A stretch of 64,000 nt of DNA from Acidobacteriota bacterium (lineage in GTDB: Bacteria > Acidobacteriota > Terriglobia > Versatilivoradales > Versatilivoraceae). Within the stretch, counting starts at the first letter, position 1. The number at the start of each line of letters is the position of its first letter. Positions 49,847 through 58,394 of the stretch are shown piece after piece. The stretch is from NCBI GenBank assembly GCA_022826755.1, contig JAJDUG010000033.1:1-64000 (forward strand), written 5' to 3'. The notes under the pieces were generated by a model, which ran no database searches, was not told the DNA's origin, and saw nothing but the letters and a program-made list of their open reading frames with translations. The position numbers and the translations under genes were made by a program.

Positions 49847-50953
49847 ATGAAAATAAGACGAACACTGAAAAAGCTAAACGCCCTGGTAATGGAGGCTGTC
49901 CGCGAACTGCTCGGCCATGTGCCGACGCTGGAGATCGGGTCGATTGGCTACGAGGAAGAGATCGGTCGAGATTACCGCGTCGATGCGCGGGTCGGCTTAA
50001 GCCACGGCGAAATTGGTTATGAGCTCATCATCGAGGTGAAATCAAATGGGGCTCCTCGCTTTGTCCGTTACGGGGTGTATCAACTGCAGAGCTATCTAGC
50101 CCATTTGCGTCAATCCGACGAAGTGGATGGAGGCCAACGTTTGATCCCGATGCTTGTCAGTCCCTATCTGTCTCCAGAGTCGCGGGCTATCTGCACCGAT
50201 CACAATGTCGCTTATCTGGATCTTGTCGGGAACGCACATCTCGCTTTCGGCGATGTCTACATTGATCGAGCCGTTGCAGGTAAACCCAAGTCCGAAATTC
50301 GAGCGCTACGCTCGATATTCGCCCGGAAGGCGGCCGCCATCGTGCGCGTCATGTTGCGCGAACCCCACCGTGCATGGCGCGTCACCGACCTCGCCAAACA
50401 AGCCAATGCGAGCCTTGGTCATGTCAGCAATGTTCGTAAGATACTGCTCGCAAGGGAATGGATCGAAAGTCAGGATGACGGAGTCGTCCTCGTCCAGCCG
50501 GACGTGCTATTGAAGACGTGGCGAGAGAGCTATCGCCGGCCAACTGGCCGGCGCATCATTGGCTACACACATCTTCACGGGAAGCAACTCGACGATCGGT
50601 TGTCGGGAGAACTCAATTCGTATCCAGAGCATCCCCGTGCGATATACTCGCTGAATTCTGCCGCGCAATGGCTTGCGGCCTATGGCCGGGGGGGCACATA
50701 TTCTTTCTACGCGGATGAACCGGGCGCGCAATTGTTGAGGGAGACTTTGAAGCTGACGCCTGCCGCAAGGGGAGCGAACGTCATCCTGAGTGTCCCAATT
50801 GATGAGAGTCCGTTTGACGACGCCATCCAGCCGAGGTCTGGCATATTCTGCACAAGTCCGATCACCACCTATCTCGATCTGTGGAATGGCAATGACCGGG
50901 ACCGCGAATCTGCGGAATATTTGGCCAGGGAGTATTTTCCATGGCTAAGATAG
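49847..50953 (+). CDS. AbiEi-like antitoxin/transcriptional regulator
   Basis: 368 aa from the ATG at 49847; a TTG codon just before it is in frame. The middle (RAWRVTDLAKQANASLGHVSNVRKILLAREWIE, part) is a winged-helix DNA-binding segment near residues 180-215, following an N-terminal domain with GYELIIEVKSNGAPRFVRYGVYQLQSYL (part) that resembles an Asp/Glu-x-Lys nuclease-like fold. The C-terminal half (IIGYTHLHGKQLDDRLSGEL, YSFYADEPG, YLDLWNG) is typical of AbiEi relatives. With the nucleotidyltransferase it forms a type IV toxin-antitoxin/abortive-infection pair. The genes overlap by 13 bp. Base use is less GC-rich than the flanks, consistent with transfer. Confidence 0.75.
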   Translation: MKIRRTLKKLNALVMEAVRELLGHVPTLEIGSIGYEEEIGRDYRVDARVGLSHGEIGYELIIEVKSNGAPRFVRYGVYQLQSYLAHLRQSDEVDGGQRLIPMLVSPYLSPESRAICTDHNVAYLDLVGNAHLAFGDVYIDRAVAGKPKSEIRALRSIFARKAAAIVRVMLREPHRAWRVTDLAKQANASLGHVSNVRKILLAREWIESQDDGVVLVQPDVLLKTWRESYRRPTGRRIIGYTHLHGKQLDDRLSGELNSYPEHPRAIYSLNSAAQWLAAYGRGGTYSFYADEPGAQLLRETLKLTPAARGANVILSVPIDESPFDDAIQPRSGIFCTSPITTYLDLWNGNDRDRESAEYLAREYFPWLR

Positions 50954-51798
50954 AACCCCAATACGCTACTGACTACGATGACCGCACCACTGCGGCGGTC
51001 AAGTCCGTTTTGGTTGAGATCGGCCAAGTCCTCGGCAGCTTTAAGGGAAAGTTCGCGGTGGTCGGCGGCGGCGTTCCCTGGCTTTTGTTGAGCGAAGCCG
51101 AAATGCCCCATATAGGGACTGGAGACGTGGATCTGGCTCTCGATTCCGAAGCTCTCGGCGATGGCGAATACGCCCAGCTTGTCGACGCCCTTCGGAAGCA
51201 AGGCTATCACCAACGAGAAAACTTGCGCCGCTTTCAACTTGTACGTAGCGTGCCGGTTGGCGACGGCGGGCCTGAAATTGAAGTCATCGTTGACTTTCTA
51301 ATGCCTCACGATGCCGAGATCGCGAAGAGCACGATGCCACTTATAAGCAACTTTGCAGTACAACGCGCCGACGGCGCCGACCTTGCGCTCCGGTTTTATC
51401 AGATGGTCGCCATAGACGGCCATATGCCCGATGGGGGGAGAAACCGCGTTTGCATTGCCGTGGCGTCGGTTCCGGCATTCTTGGCGATGAAGGGCTACGC
51501 CATCACCAACCGTCATAAACGCAAGGATGCCTACGACATTTATTACTGCGTTCGCAATTTTCCGGGTGGCGTTGACGCTCTCGTCGCGGCGACGATGGCG
51601 CTCCTTGAGTTCGAATCAGCGAGGAAGGGCTACCGGCTGATTTCGGAGAAGTTCCGCAGCGTAGATGATTTCGGGCCAACAGGTGTGCGGCAGTTCGTGG
51701 AAGGTTCCGACGCGCTGGGCGATCGCACTGCGGATCAATGGCAGCAGGACGCCTTCGGCCAGATTGAAGCCTGGCTCATAGGGCTTGGATTCAGGTGA
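50941..51798 (+). CDS. AbiEii-like nucleotidyltransferase toxin
   Basis: 285 aa. The nucleotidyltransferase core is visible: FAVVGGGVPWLLL with HIGTGDVDLALD (GG...TxDxDL-type metal-binding pair, Asp residues near 61-65), then EIEVIVDFL supplying the third acidic residue. The later KRKDAYDIYYCVRNF helix (K..D.YD) is the hallmark motif of AbiEii toxins. They block translation by adding nucleotides to tRNA, by family. It overlaps the regulator by 13 bp and is translationally coupled. No stop or frameshift is seen, so the system looks intact. Confidence 0.8.
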   Translation: MAKIEPQYATDYDDRTTAAVKSVLVEIGQVLGSFKGKFAVVGGGVPWLLLSEAEMPHIGTGDVDLALDSEALGDGEYAQLVDALRKQGYHQRENLRRFQLVRSVPVGDGGPEIEVIVDFLMPHDAEIAKSTMPLISNFAVQRADGADLALRFYQMVAIDGHMPDGGRNRVCIAVASVPAFLAMKGYAITNRHKRKDAYDIYYCVRNFPGGVDALVAATMALLEFESARKGYRLISEKFRSVDDFGPTGVRQFVEGSDALGDRTADQWQQDAFGQIEAWLIGLGFR

Positions 51799-51973
51799 TC
51801 CATGGGAGGGACGTGGAAAGACAAGATCCACTGCATGGGCATGCGGATCACCGACAACGTGTTCGCCATATAAAGGGGCTTTGTGCTCAACTTTTCCGAT
51901 AATGCCGGGGTGGAGGTGAAAGCGAAATGGTTGCGCGACTTGATTTTTGGGCCAAAGCACTCCTACAGCCGAT

Positions 51974-51991
51974 GTCCAAAATCATTTGGAC
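51974..51991. promoter_or_regulatory. Inverted repeat before HSDR_N gene
   Basis: GTCCAAA (51974-51980) and TTTGGAC (51985-51991) are perfect 7-bp arms four bases apart, 30 bp before the chosen start. It may be an operator or a leader hairpin; no promoter hexamers are obvious. Confidence 0.4.
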
Positions 51992-52021
51992 GCGGCGAGA
52001 ACATCGAATGAGTGGCTCGCC

Positions 52022-53104
52022 ATGTTGAATACCGAACAGCTTATTGTCGAGGTCCTCGAAATCCGCCGTGCGCTGATTCGGGGGGACTACCAGAGTGAAG
52101 TCGCGATCAGCGACTACGTTGTGAGGCGCCTTTTCAATGGTCTGGGCTGGCCGCGCTATAACGCGCAGGTCGTGTTCCCTCAGTTCCCTATCAAAACAAG
52201 GAAAGTTGACTTTGCGCTTTGTCATCCCAATGGCAAACCGATCGTGCTCATAGAAGTAAAGGCTGAGGACAAGGCCGACGAGCAAGCGACACAACAGCTT
52301 TTCGAGTACTGCTTTCATCAGGGAGTACCTATCGCTGTCCTCACAGACGGTCGTACCTGGAAGCTGTTCTATCCGGCTGGGGAGGGAAGTTATAAGGAAA
52401 GGCTCCTTCTGGAGATGAATCTTGCTGACGGAGACGAAACTGAGGTTGCCAACGGCCTGACTCGATATCTCGCCTACGACGCTGTCAAGTCGGGTGAGGC
52501 CCGCAGACGTGCTCAGAAGGACTATGAGGCGTCCCGCCTCCAGCTCAAAGCGGCGCAAAAGTTTCCTTTGGTTTGGAACAAACTCCTCCGAGAGCCGGAT
52601 TCAATCCTTGTGAACTTGTTCGAGGAGGCAGTTGCAACCACGAGTGGGGTTCGACCTGACAGGCAACGTGTGGTCAAGTTCCTTGCAGAGCAGTCAGGGA
52701 GAGGGAGAAAGAATTACACCATCGAAAGTGAGCCGCCTCCTCCACCTCCTCCACGAAGCGAAAATGACCCCAATCATTGGTTCGAGCTCAATGGGAGAAA
52801 GAGGACCTGCAAGAACGCAAAGGAAGTTCTTATTGGGGTCTTTTCGGAACTTGCAAAGCAGGACCACACCTTTTGCCAGCGATTCAGGGAACGGATGCCT
52901 GGACGCAGGCGAAATATCCTTGCGAAGATCCGAGAGGATCTATATCCAGATCATCCCGAACGCATACGTGCTGCTGCCGAACTTCCTGGTGGGTGGTGGA
53001 TCGATACTCACTCCAACAATGCGCAGAAAAAGGACTGGATCAACGCAGCCTGCGATGTGGCTGGGATCAATTTCGGCAGCGATATAATTATCCATATTCC
53101 GTGA
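52022..53104 (+). CDS. Stand-alone HSDR_N-type nuclease with proline-rich linker
   Basis: 360 aa from the ATG at 52022 (a TTG start at 51947 would add 25 residues over the inverted repeat). Residues ~15-160 match the N-terminal domain of type I restriction R subunits. Features are SDYVVRRLFNGLGWP, then the PD-(D/E)xK core KVDFALCHPNGKPIVLIEVKA, then QLFEYCFHQGVPIAVLTDGRTWKLF. There is no helicase. A stretch of seven prolines near residue ~240 links to a ~110-residue C-terminal domain (NHWFELNGRKRTCKNAKEVL, PGGWWIDTHSNNAQKKDWI) that I do not recognise. It is probably a defence or DNA-processing nuclease. Located 220 bp after the AbiE-like pair. Confidence 0.7.
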   Translation: MLNTEQLIVEVLEIRRALIRGDYQSEVAISDYVVRRLFNGLGWPRYNAQVVFPQFPIKTRKVDFALCHPNGKPIVLIEVKAEDKADEQATQQLFEYCFHQGVPIAVLTDGRTWKLFYPAGEGSYKERLLLEMNLADGDETEVANGLTRYLAYDAVKSGEARRRAQKDYEASRLQLKAAQKFPLVWNKLLREPDSILVNLFEEAVATTSGVRPDRQRVVKFLAEQSGRGRKNYTIESEPPPPPPPRSENDPNHWFELNGRKRTCKNAKEVLIGVFSELAKQDHTFCQRFRERMPGRRRNILAKIREDLYPDHPERIRAAAELPGGWWIDTHSNNAQKKDWINAACDVAGINFGSDIIIHIP

Positions 53105-53247
53105 GGTCCGGTGAAGACGGTACCCAGTAAGTTCCTCCCCGATGCCGCCATACACGCAGATGCGGCATAGCATAAGCATCCTCAGAAATGAGTTCTTCGA
53201 GAAAGGCACCTGCTGCCTCGATACTCACACCTTGTAAAGGAGTTCTC

Positions 53248-54018
53248 ATGAAACGCCTATCCATCCTGCTTCCTGCCCTGGCCATCGGGCTTTGCCTGGT
53301 CCTTGTTCTGCTGTCGCGGCTCGGCCCCGCTTCGGGAGCGGCCGCGCAGCCGGGGGCCGAAGGCCTCACCCAGGCTCAGATCATCGAGGCCCTCAAGAAG
53401 GCCAGCACCGGCAACCTGGCGGATGCCATCGAGACCGCTACCGGTAGGGCCGGCTTCATGACCCACGACATGAAGCCCATCTTCCGGGCCAAGGTGGTGG
53501 GACCGGCGGCGACGGCGCTGTTGAGGCCGATCCTGACCACCGACAAGCGCAAGTATCCCAACTACCACCTCCAGGTGCTGGACGAGGCGCCCGCGGGGAG
53601 CGTTCTGGTCTACGTTCTGGAAAACGGCCTGCACGTTTCCGGCATCGGCAACCTCATGGCCACCACCGCCACGGTTCGGGGTCTGGCGGGTGCGGTGATC
53701 GACGGAGCCGCCCGGGATATCGAGGAGATCGAGCGCATCGGCTTTCCGGTCTACAGCCGGGCGGTCAGCCCGGCCACGGTGGTCGGGCGCTACGTGAGCG
53801 TTTCCATGCAGGAACCCGTCATCTGCGCCGGTGTGCCGGTGAGGCCGGGCGACTACATCGTGGGGGACAGCGACGGCGTGGTGGTCGTGCCCGCCGACAG
53901 GGCCGAGGACGTGCTGGCCCTGATCCGGGAATACGACGAGAAGGAGAGCGCCATGATTCCCTTGATCAAGGAGACCCGGTCCATGCTCAAGGCCCTGGCC
54001 AAGTACGGGCGGTATTGA
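53248..54018 (+). CDS. RraA-family protein with signal peptide
   Basis: 256 aa from the ATG at 53248, with AAAGGAG just upstream. Residues 1-32 are a clear signal (LSILLPALAIGLCLVLVLLS). The mature part is the RraA / HMG-aldolase (demethylmenaquinone methyltransferase-like) fold: TGNLADAIETATGRAGFM, AKVVGPAATALLRPI, VLVYVLENG, GLAGAVIDGAARDIEEIERIGFPVYSR and VICAGVPVRPGDYIVGDSDGVVVVP (parts). The G-x20-R-D metal/pyruvate-type motif (DGAARDIEEI) is present. Relatives are cytoplasmic; export is unusual. It might be a periplasmic keto-acid aldolase. A divergent sialidase-like gene ends 9 bp away. Confidence 0.8.
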   Translation: MKRLSILLPALAIGLCLVLVLLSRLGPASGAAAQPGAEGLTQAQIIEALKKASTGNLADAIETATGRAGFMTHDMKPIFRAKVVGPAATALLRPILTTDKRKYPNYHLQVLDEAPAGSVLVYVLENGLHVSGIGNLMATTATVRGLAGAVIDGAARDIEEIERIGFPVYSRAVSPATVVGRYVSVSMQEPVICAGVPVRPGDYIVGDSDGVVVVPADRAEDVLALIREYDEKESAMIPLIKETRSMLKALAKYGRY

Positions 54019-54027
54019 GGGTGTTGG

Positions 54028-55305
54028 CTAATTCGCAGTCTCCGGCAGCCGCCAGCGGACGATCTCCAGGTGAGTCTTCTCGTCCGGGGTGCGGTAGGAG
54101 TAGCTGGTGACCAGCGTTCCATCCTCCACCTGCACCGTGGGCCCGAACCCGCCGCCGCTGAGCATCCCGACGGGGTTCTTGGCGTCCAGAACGATGCGGT
54201 CATTGCGGAAGTCGAATTGGAAGCCCTCCTCGACTTCCCGGCCCAACACCGCCCGAACGCCCAGGGGCGGGGTGTTGGGAGGCACGGCTGCCCGCAGGGT
54301 GAAGGTGAACAGCAGGCGTCCGTCCCGCAAGCGCATCAGGGCCGGGTACATCTCTCCGTAGTGGCTGCCGAACTCCTCCAGCGACCAGTGATGCCCGCCG
54401 TCTCGGGAGCGGTAGAGGACCATTCTCTCGAAATGGTCGATCTTCTCGCCGGGGATTTCCGTTCCCGGAAGGGTCGGAAAGTACCTGGGAGTGATCCGGC
54501 AGATGGCCAGCAGGTCGCCGTTGGGGGCCTGCCAGAGAAAGGCCTCTCCCAGGATGGGAAAGGGCAGGGCGCCCTGGTCCACGCCTCCAAAGCGGCAGGC
54601 CAGGGACTGGTCCCAGGTCTTTCCGCCGTCGTTCGATCTCCAGAGGAATTCGTGGCCCCCCTTGCCCGCGACCGCGAAGACCAGTTCTCCACTCTCCAGC
54701 TCGAGAACGTTGCGGCCGGTCACCACCGTATCCGGCCCTTCCATTCCCTTCAGGTCCTGGAAGCCGATGCGCTGGCCCTCCCAACGTTTTCCGCCGTCGC
54801 TTGAACGGTAGAGAAAGCTCTGGGTGTAGCCTTCCCGGTTGCCGCGAGCCTTGGGCAGGAGATGGGTGCTGAGGAAAACGGTGCCGTCCGAGGTGACCGA
54901 AAGATAGGGTTCCCGTCCCAGCACCTCCAGTCTCCGTCGCCGGGACCAGTTTCGGCCTCCGTCTCCGGAGCGGTACAGGAAGGCGTACTCTTCCGGGACT
55001 CCTCCCTTGCGGGGCGCGTGGAAGGCCACCAGCAGCAGTTCACCGTCGGGCAGCCGGGCGATGCAGGGCTTGTAGTCCTCGGGGATGCCGATGGGAACCC
55101 GCTCCGAAACCAGCTGGGTTTTCCCGATGGCCTTGGGATTCACCACCCGGACCGGGTCGGCAGACTGGAGCGCCCCGGGACCGCACCCTCCCGCCGCTAC
55201 CGCCGTCGCCGCGGTGGCCGCCAGGACGAGAGTCCGAAACCGAGGGAGGGGCGTCCAGGAGAGGTGCAGGCGGCCGCTGGCCTGTCGGGGAGAAGTCGCG
55301 GACAT
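54028..55305 (-). CDS. Sialidase-superfamily lipoprotein
   Basis: 425 aa from the ATG at 55305, chosen because GGAGG lies 7 bases before it; an ATG at 55317 is possible. The N-terminus has a lipoprotein signal (LVLAATAATAVAAGGC). Repeated Asp boxes (SGDGGRNW, SSDGGKRW, SNDGGKTW, SRDGGHHW) and EDYKPCIARLPDGELLLVAF indicate a neuraminidase-like propeller. There is no typical RIP motif, so this may be a divergent hydrolase or glycan-binding lipoprotein like the one at 12.8-14.1 kb. It is divergent from the aminotransferase at 55.5 kb, with a 194-bp intergenic region that holds their promoters. Confidence 0.75.
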   Translation of the reverse strand: MSATSPRQASGRLHLSWTPLPRFRTLVLAATAATAVAAGGCGPGALQSADPVRVVNPKAIGKTQLVSERVPIGIPEDYKPCIARLPDGELLLVAFHAPRKGGVPEEYAFLYRSGDGGRNWSRRRRLEVLGREPYLSVTSDGTVFLSTHLLPKARGNREGYTQSFLYRSSDGGKRWEGQRIGFQDLKGMEGPDTVVTGRNVLELESGELVFAVAGKGGHEFLWRSNDGGKTWDQSLACRFGGVDQGALPFPILGEAFLWQAPNGDLLAICRITPRYFPTLPGTEIPGEKIDHFERMVLYRSRDGGHHWSLEEFGSHYGEMYPALMRLRDGRLLFTFTLRAAVPPNTPPLGVRAVLGREVEEGFQFDFRNDRIVLDAKNPVGMLSGGGFGPTVQVEDGTLVTSYSYRTPDEKTHLEIVRWRLPETAN

Positions 55306-55499
55306 GGAAACCTCCATTCTGGTCGAGCGTCCCGTGGAGCTGGCAGGTTCCGCCAGGCTGCCTGCAGATGTTATCTCCGGCGGGGTTGGGGAGGAAGGAG
55401 AATCGGCAAAATAACCCTTGGAAACGCTTCCTGATCTCACTAGCATGAAACCGAGACCGGCTTTGCGGGCCAAGGGCCGGCCCGGAAAGGATTCCAGCC

Positions 55500-56606
55500 A
55501 TGCCGCCCATCCGGATCGTGGATCTGCAACGCCAGCACCGGACCCTCAGGGAGCCCATCGAGGCTGCCGTCCGGCAGGTTCTGGAAGACTGCGACTTCGT
55601 CATGGGCCGGGCGGTGGCCGAGTTCGAGGCCGACTTGAGCCGTTATCTGGGGGTGCGCTTTGCCGTGGGATGCGCCTCGGGCACCGACGCCCTGCGGATC
55701 GCCCTGATGGCCCTGCAGATCGGCCCGGAAGACGAGGTCATCACCACTCCCTTTACCTTTGCCGCCACGGTGGAGGCCATCGTGCTGCAGGGAGCCCGTC
55801 CCGTCTTTGCGGATATCGATCCGCGGACCTTCAACCTGGATCCTGGCCGGATCGGGGAGAGGATCACCTCCAGGACCAGGGCCATCCTGCCGGTTCACCT
55901 CTTCGGGCATCCCGCCGACATGGATCCGATCCTGGACCTTGCCCGGGAGAAGAAACTGCGGGTTATCGAGGATGCCGCCCAGGCCGTGGGAGCCCGCTAT
56001 GGGGGGCGATGCGTCGGGGCCCTGGGCGATATCGGATGTCTCAGCTTCTATCCCGCCAAGCACCTGGGCGCCTGCGGAGACGGGGGAGCCCTGCTGACCA
56101 ACGATCCCGAACTGGCCCGAAGATGCCGCATGATCAGCCTGCATGGAGCCGAAAGGCGATACCGGCATGAATACTCCGGCCTCAACAGTCGGCTGGATTC
56201 CCTGCAGGCGGCCATCCTCAAGGTGAAGCTTCCTCACCTGGAGTCCTGGATCGAGAGACGCATCCGGATCGCCGGGGCTTACGACCGGGCCCTGCAGCCA
56301 CACCCGCCCACCCCGCCTTTCCGCGCTCCGCGGGTCAGACACGTCTATAACCAGTACTCCATCCGCTCTCCTCGCCGCGACGGGCTGGCCGAGTTCCTCC
56401 GGGCCAGAGGCGTGGATTGCGCCATCCACTACCCCCTGCCGCTGCATCTCCAGCCGGCCTACCGGTGTTTGGCAGAGGGCAAGGGGTCTTTCCCCCATGC
56501 CGAGGCCCTGGCCGAGGAGATCCTGTCCCTGCCGATTTTCCCGGAACTGACGCGCGAGGAGACGGAGCAGGTCGCCGTCGCGGTCCGCGATTTCTGGGAG
56601 AGTTGA
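55500..56606 (+). CDS. DegT/DnrJ/EryC1/StrS aminotransferase (copy 1)
   Basis: 368 aa. PLP-dependent sugar aminotransferase features: VGCASGTDALRIALMAL, TTPFTFAATVEAI, DIDPRTFNLDPG, RAILPVHLFGHPADMDPIL, VIEDAAQAVGARYGG and the Schiff-base Lys in CLSFYPAKHLGACGDGG. The C-terminal HYPLPLHLQPAY matches the family. It would transfer an amino group from glutamate to a keto sugar nucleotide, for surface polysaccharide. Neighbours do not complete a polysaccharide cluster, so the substrate is unclear. Start ATG is preceded by GGAAAGGATTCCAG. Confidence 0.88.
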   Translation: MPPIRIVDLQRQHRTLREPIEAAVRQVLEDCDFVMGRAVAEFEADLSRYLGVRFAVGCASGTDALRIALMALQIGPEDEVITTPFTFAATVEAIVLQGARPVFADIDPRTFNLDPGRIGERITSRTRAILPVHLFGHPADMDPILDLAREKKLRVIEDAAQAVGARYGGRCVGALGDIGCLSFYPAKHLGACGDGGALLTNDPELARRCRMISLHGAERRYRHEYSGLNSRLDSLQAAILKVKLPHLESWIERRIRIAGAYDRALQPHPPTPPFRAPRVRHVYNQYSIRSPRRDGLAEFLRARGVDCAIHYPLPLHLQPAYRCLAEGKGSFPHAEALAEEILSLPIFPELTREETEQVAVAVRDFWES

Positions 56607-56633
56607 CGCGATTCCCGAATCTATTACAGCAGA

Positions 56634-56990
56634 TCAGCGTTTCGGAGAGGTGGGAGTCTTTGCGCTCTTGGAGCCGGGGTCCGATGGCTTGCTGCCGGTG
56701 CCGGAGGATTCGGCGGCGGGCTTGGACTCGGCGCCGGACTTGGCTTCCGCGCCGGATTCGGAATCGGCGGCAGGCTTGGATTCACCCTCGGACTTGGGCT
56801 GGGATTCGGGCTTGCGGGCGTAGTCGGTGACATACCAGCCGGTACCCTTGAACTGAAAGGAAGTCCTGGAGATCAGCTTGGTCAGTTGGCCGCTGCAGTC
56901 GGGGCAGGTCTTGAGGGGTTCATCGGAGAACTTCTGCATGACCTCGATAACCTTGCCGCAGGCATCGCAGCCATATTCATAAATCGGCAT
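56634..56990 (-). CDS. FmdB-like zinc-ribbon protein with Ser/Lys/Glu tail
   Basis: 118 aa from the ATG at 56990, the canonical start of the family ([21 protein letters not shown], part). The first 60 residues carry two CxxC pairs (CDACG, CPDCSG) for one zinc and end in [18 protein letters not shown]. The last ~55 residues are low-complexity (repeats of SKPAA, GAEAKSG, KPSDPGS) and probably disordered. FmdB-type proteins are putative regulators. It sits between two DegT aminotransferases, convergent to the first. Confidence 0.85.
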   Translation of the reverse strand: MPIYEYGCDACGKVIEVMQKFSDEPLKTCPDCSGQLTKLISRTSFQFKGTGWYVTDYARKPESQPKSEGESKPAADSESGAEAKSGAESKPAAESSGTGSKPSDPGSKSAKTPTSPKR

Positions 56991-57140
56991 AGGCGCCAAC
57001 CTCACCGGAAGCCGCCAGCGTCCTGGCGTAACCGGCAGTGACATTAGCAAGTGTCAGGCGCGAATTCAAGCGCGGAACCGGCTGCTGGTCAGGGGCGGCT
57101 GGTTGCAACAATGGGAGTGGAATGGGGCCTGGCGGGGAGG

Positions 57141-58142
57141 TCACCTGGCAACGGCACTATTGATTCCCTCCAGCTTCGGCAGTGTGACACGAGCCTGGTT
57201 GGAGAGGTAACGCAGGGGGTTGACCGACATGTCACCGATTCGAACCTCGTAGTGGAGATGAGGACCGGTGGACCGCCCGGTGTTTCCCACGAAGCCGATC
57301 ACCTGGCCTCGCTGAACCATGTCACCCGGTTTTACGTTGTAAGCGGAGAGGTGGGCGTAAACGGTCGAGAGGCCGAAGTGGTGTTTCAGGATGACGGTCT
57401 TGCCGTAGTGGGAGCGCCAACTGGTGGAATGAACCATCCCGTCGGCCGAGGCCACCACCCGGCTGCCGGGGCGAGTGGAAATGTCGATGCCTCGATGAAA
57501 CCGTGACTGTCCCGGGCCGAACCGATTACGGATGAAACCGAAGCGGTCCCTCAGTATTCCGTCGACCGGCCAGGTGCTGGGAGTGTGGCTCAGCCGGAAG
57601 TATCTATAACGGTAGCGTTGAGCAAGGTCGTTGATTTGCCGGCCCGCGTTCTCGAACAGGCTGCGAAACTCCTCCGATTGTGCCGACAACGGCGCACCGC
57701 CGTCCTCGGAGAAGGTGAGCCGGGTGAAATAGACTTGGGAGGGGCCATCATTCCGCCCCCGCCCGGGGGCCAGTCTGGAAAGACCCTGCACTTCTTCGGC
57801 CAGCAACTCCAGCGAGGAGAGTCGATCTCCCACTCGCTGCAGCGTCTGCCTCAGGTCTTGATTTTCCTGCTTGAAACGGCGGACTTGGCTGCTAAGGCGC
57901 TGATTGTCCAGCCACTGCTCGGCGTTGCGGGCGACATCCAGCGCCCGGGTCGTCAGCGTCACCGCACCGAAGGAACTCAGCAGTATCGCTGCGGCCAGCA
58001 ATCCCGGGTAGCGGACCGGCCGGCACCCTTCATTTCGACGGTAGGAAGATGACTTCACGCGATTTTCTGAAGTGAGGGAGGAAACGGCAATCTCGGGTGC
58101 CGGATTCCGGCTGGCGAACCACAGTGGCCGAGAATATAGCAA
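57141..58142 (-). CDS. M23-family peptidoglycan endopeptidase
   Basis: 333 aa at maximum; the first codon is TTG and a GTG at 58058 (VKSSSYRR) is an alternative start, neither with a convincing ribosome site. A membrane helix (PGLLAAAILLSSFGAVTL) is followed by a coiled coil (QVRRFKQENQDLRQTLQRVGDRLSSLELLAEEV, part). The LytM/M23 domain comes last: FHRGIDISTRPGSRVVASADG with the His-x3-Asp zinc pair, and GPHLHYEVRIG with the second HxH. It should trim peptidoglycan cross-links or activate amidases in the periplasm. Length and order match NlpD/EnvC-like or SpoIIQ-type proteins. Confidence 0.87.
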   Translation of the reverse strand: MLYSRPLWFASRNPAPEIAVSSLTSENRVKSSSYRRNEGCRPVRYPGLLAAAILLSSFGAVTLTTRALDVARNAEQWLDNQRLSSQVRRFKQENQDLRQTLQRVGDRLSSLELLAEEVQGLSRLAPGRGRNDGPSQVYFTRLTFSEDGGAPLSAQSEEFRSLFENAGRQINDLAQRYRYRYFRLSHTPSTWPVDGILRDRFGFIRNRFGPGQSRFHRGIDISTRPGSRVVASADGMVHSTSWRSHYGKTVILKHHFGLSTVYAHLSAYNVKPGDMVQRGQVIGFVGNTGRSTGPHLHYEVRIGDMSVNPLRYLSNQARVTLPKLEGINSAVAR

Positions 58143-58394
58143 AATGGATGGCCCCCGTCAAAACATTTTAGCCCCCTACATATCGTGCGTCCCCGAGATG
58201 ACAGGACAATTTCTTGTTGCGGGTTGGCCCTCTGATCAAGTCGCAGACCAGGGAACCGGTCATCCGACCCGGCGAGATGGGCGGGCTCGGGTTCTCGTCC
58301 ACTTCCTGCATAGCATTTGACAGGTTCCGCCGGCTTTCCATAGGATAGTCCGGTTTCAGGAATCGACCCCAACCGGCAACCCCAGGAAACGAGC

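Noticed and set aside
51829-51873. Short ORF encoding MGMRITDNVFAI before the HSDR_N gene
   Set aside because: Too short, no ribosome site, and no recognisable family; possibly a relict tail but not supportable.
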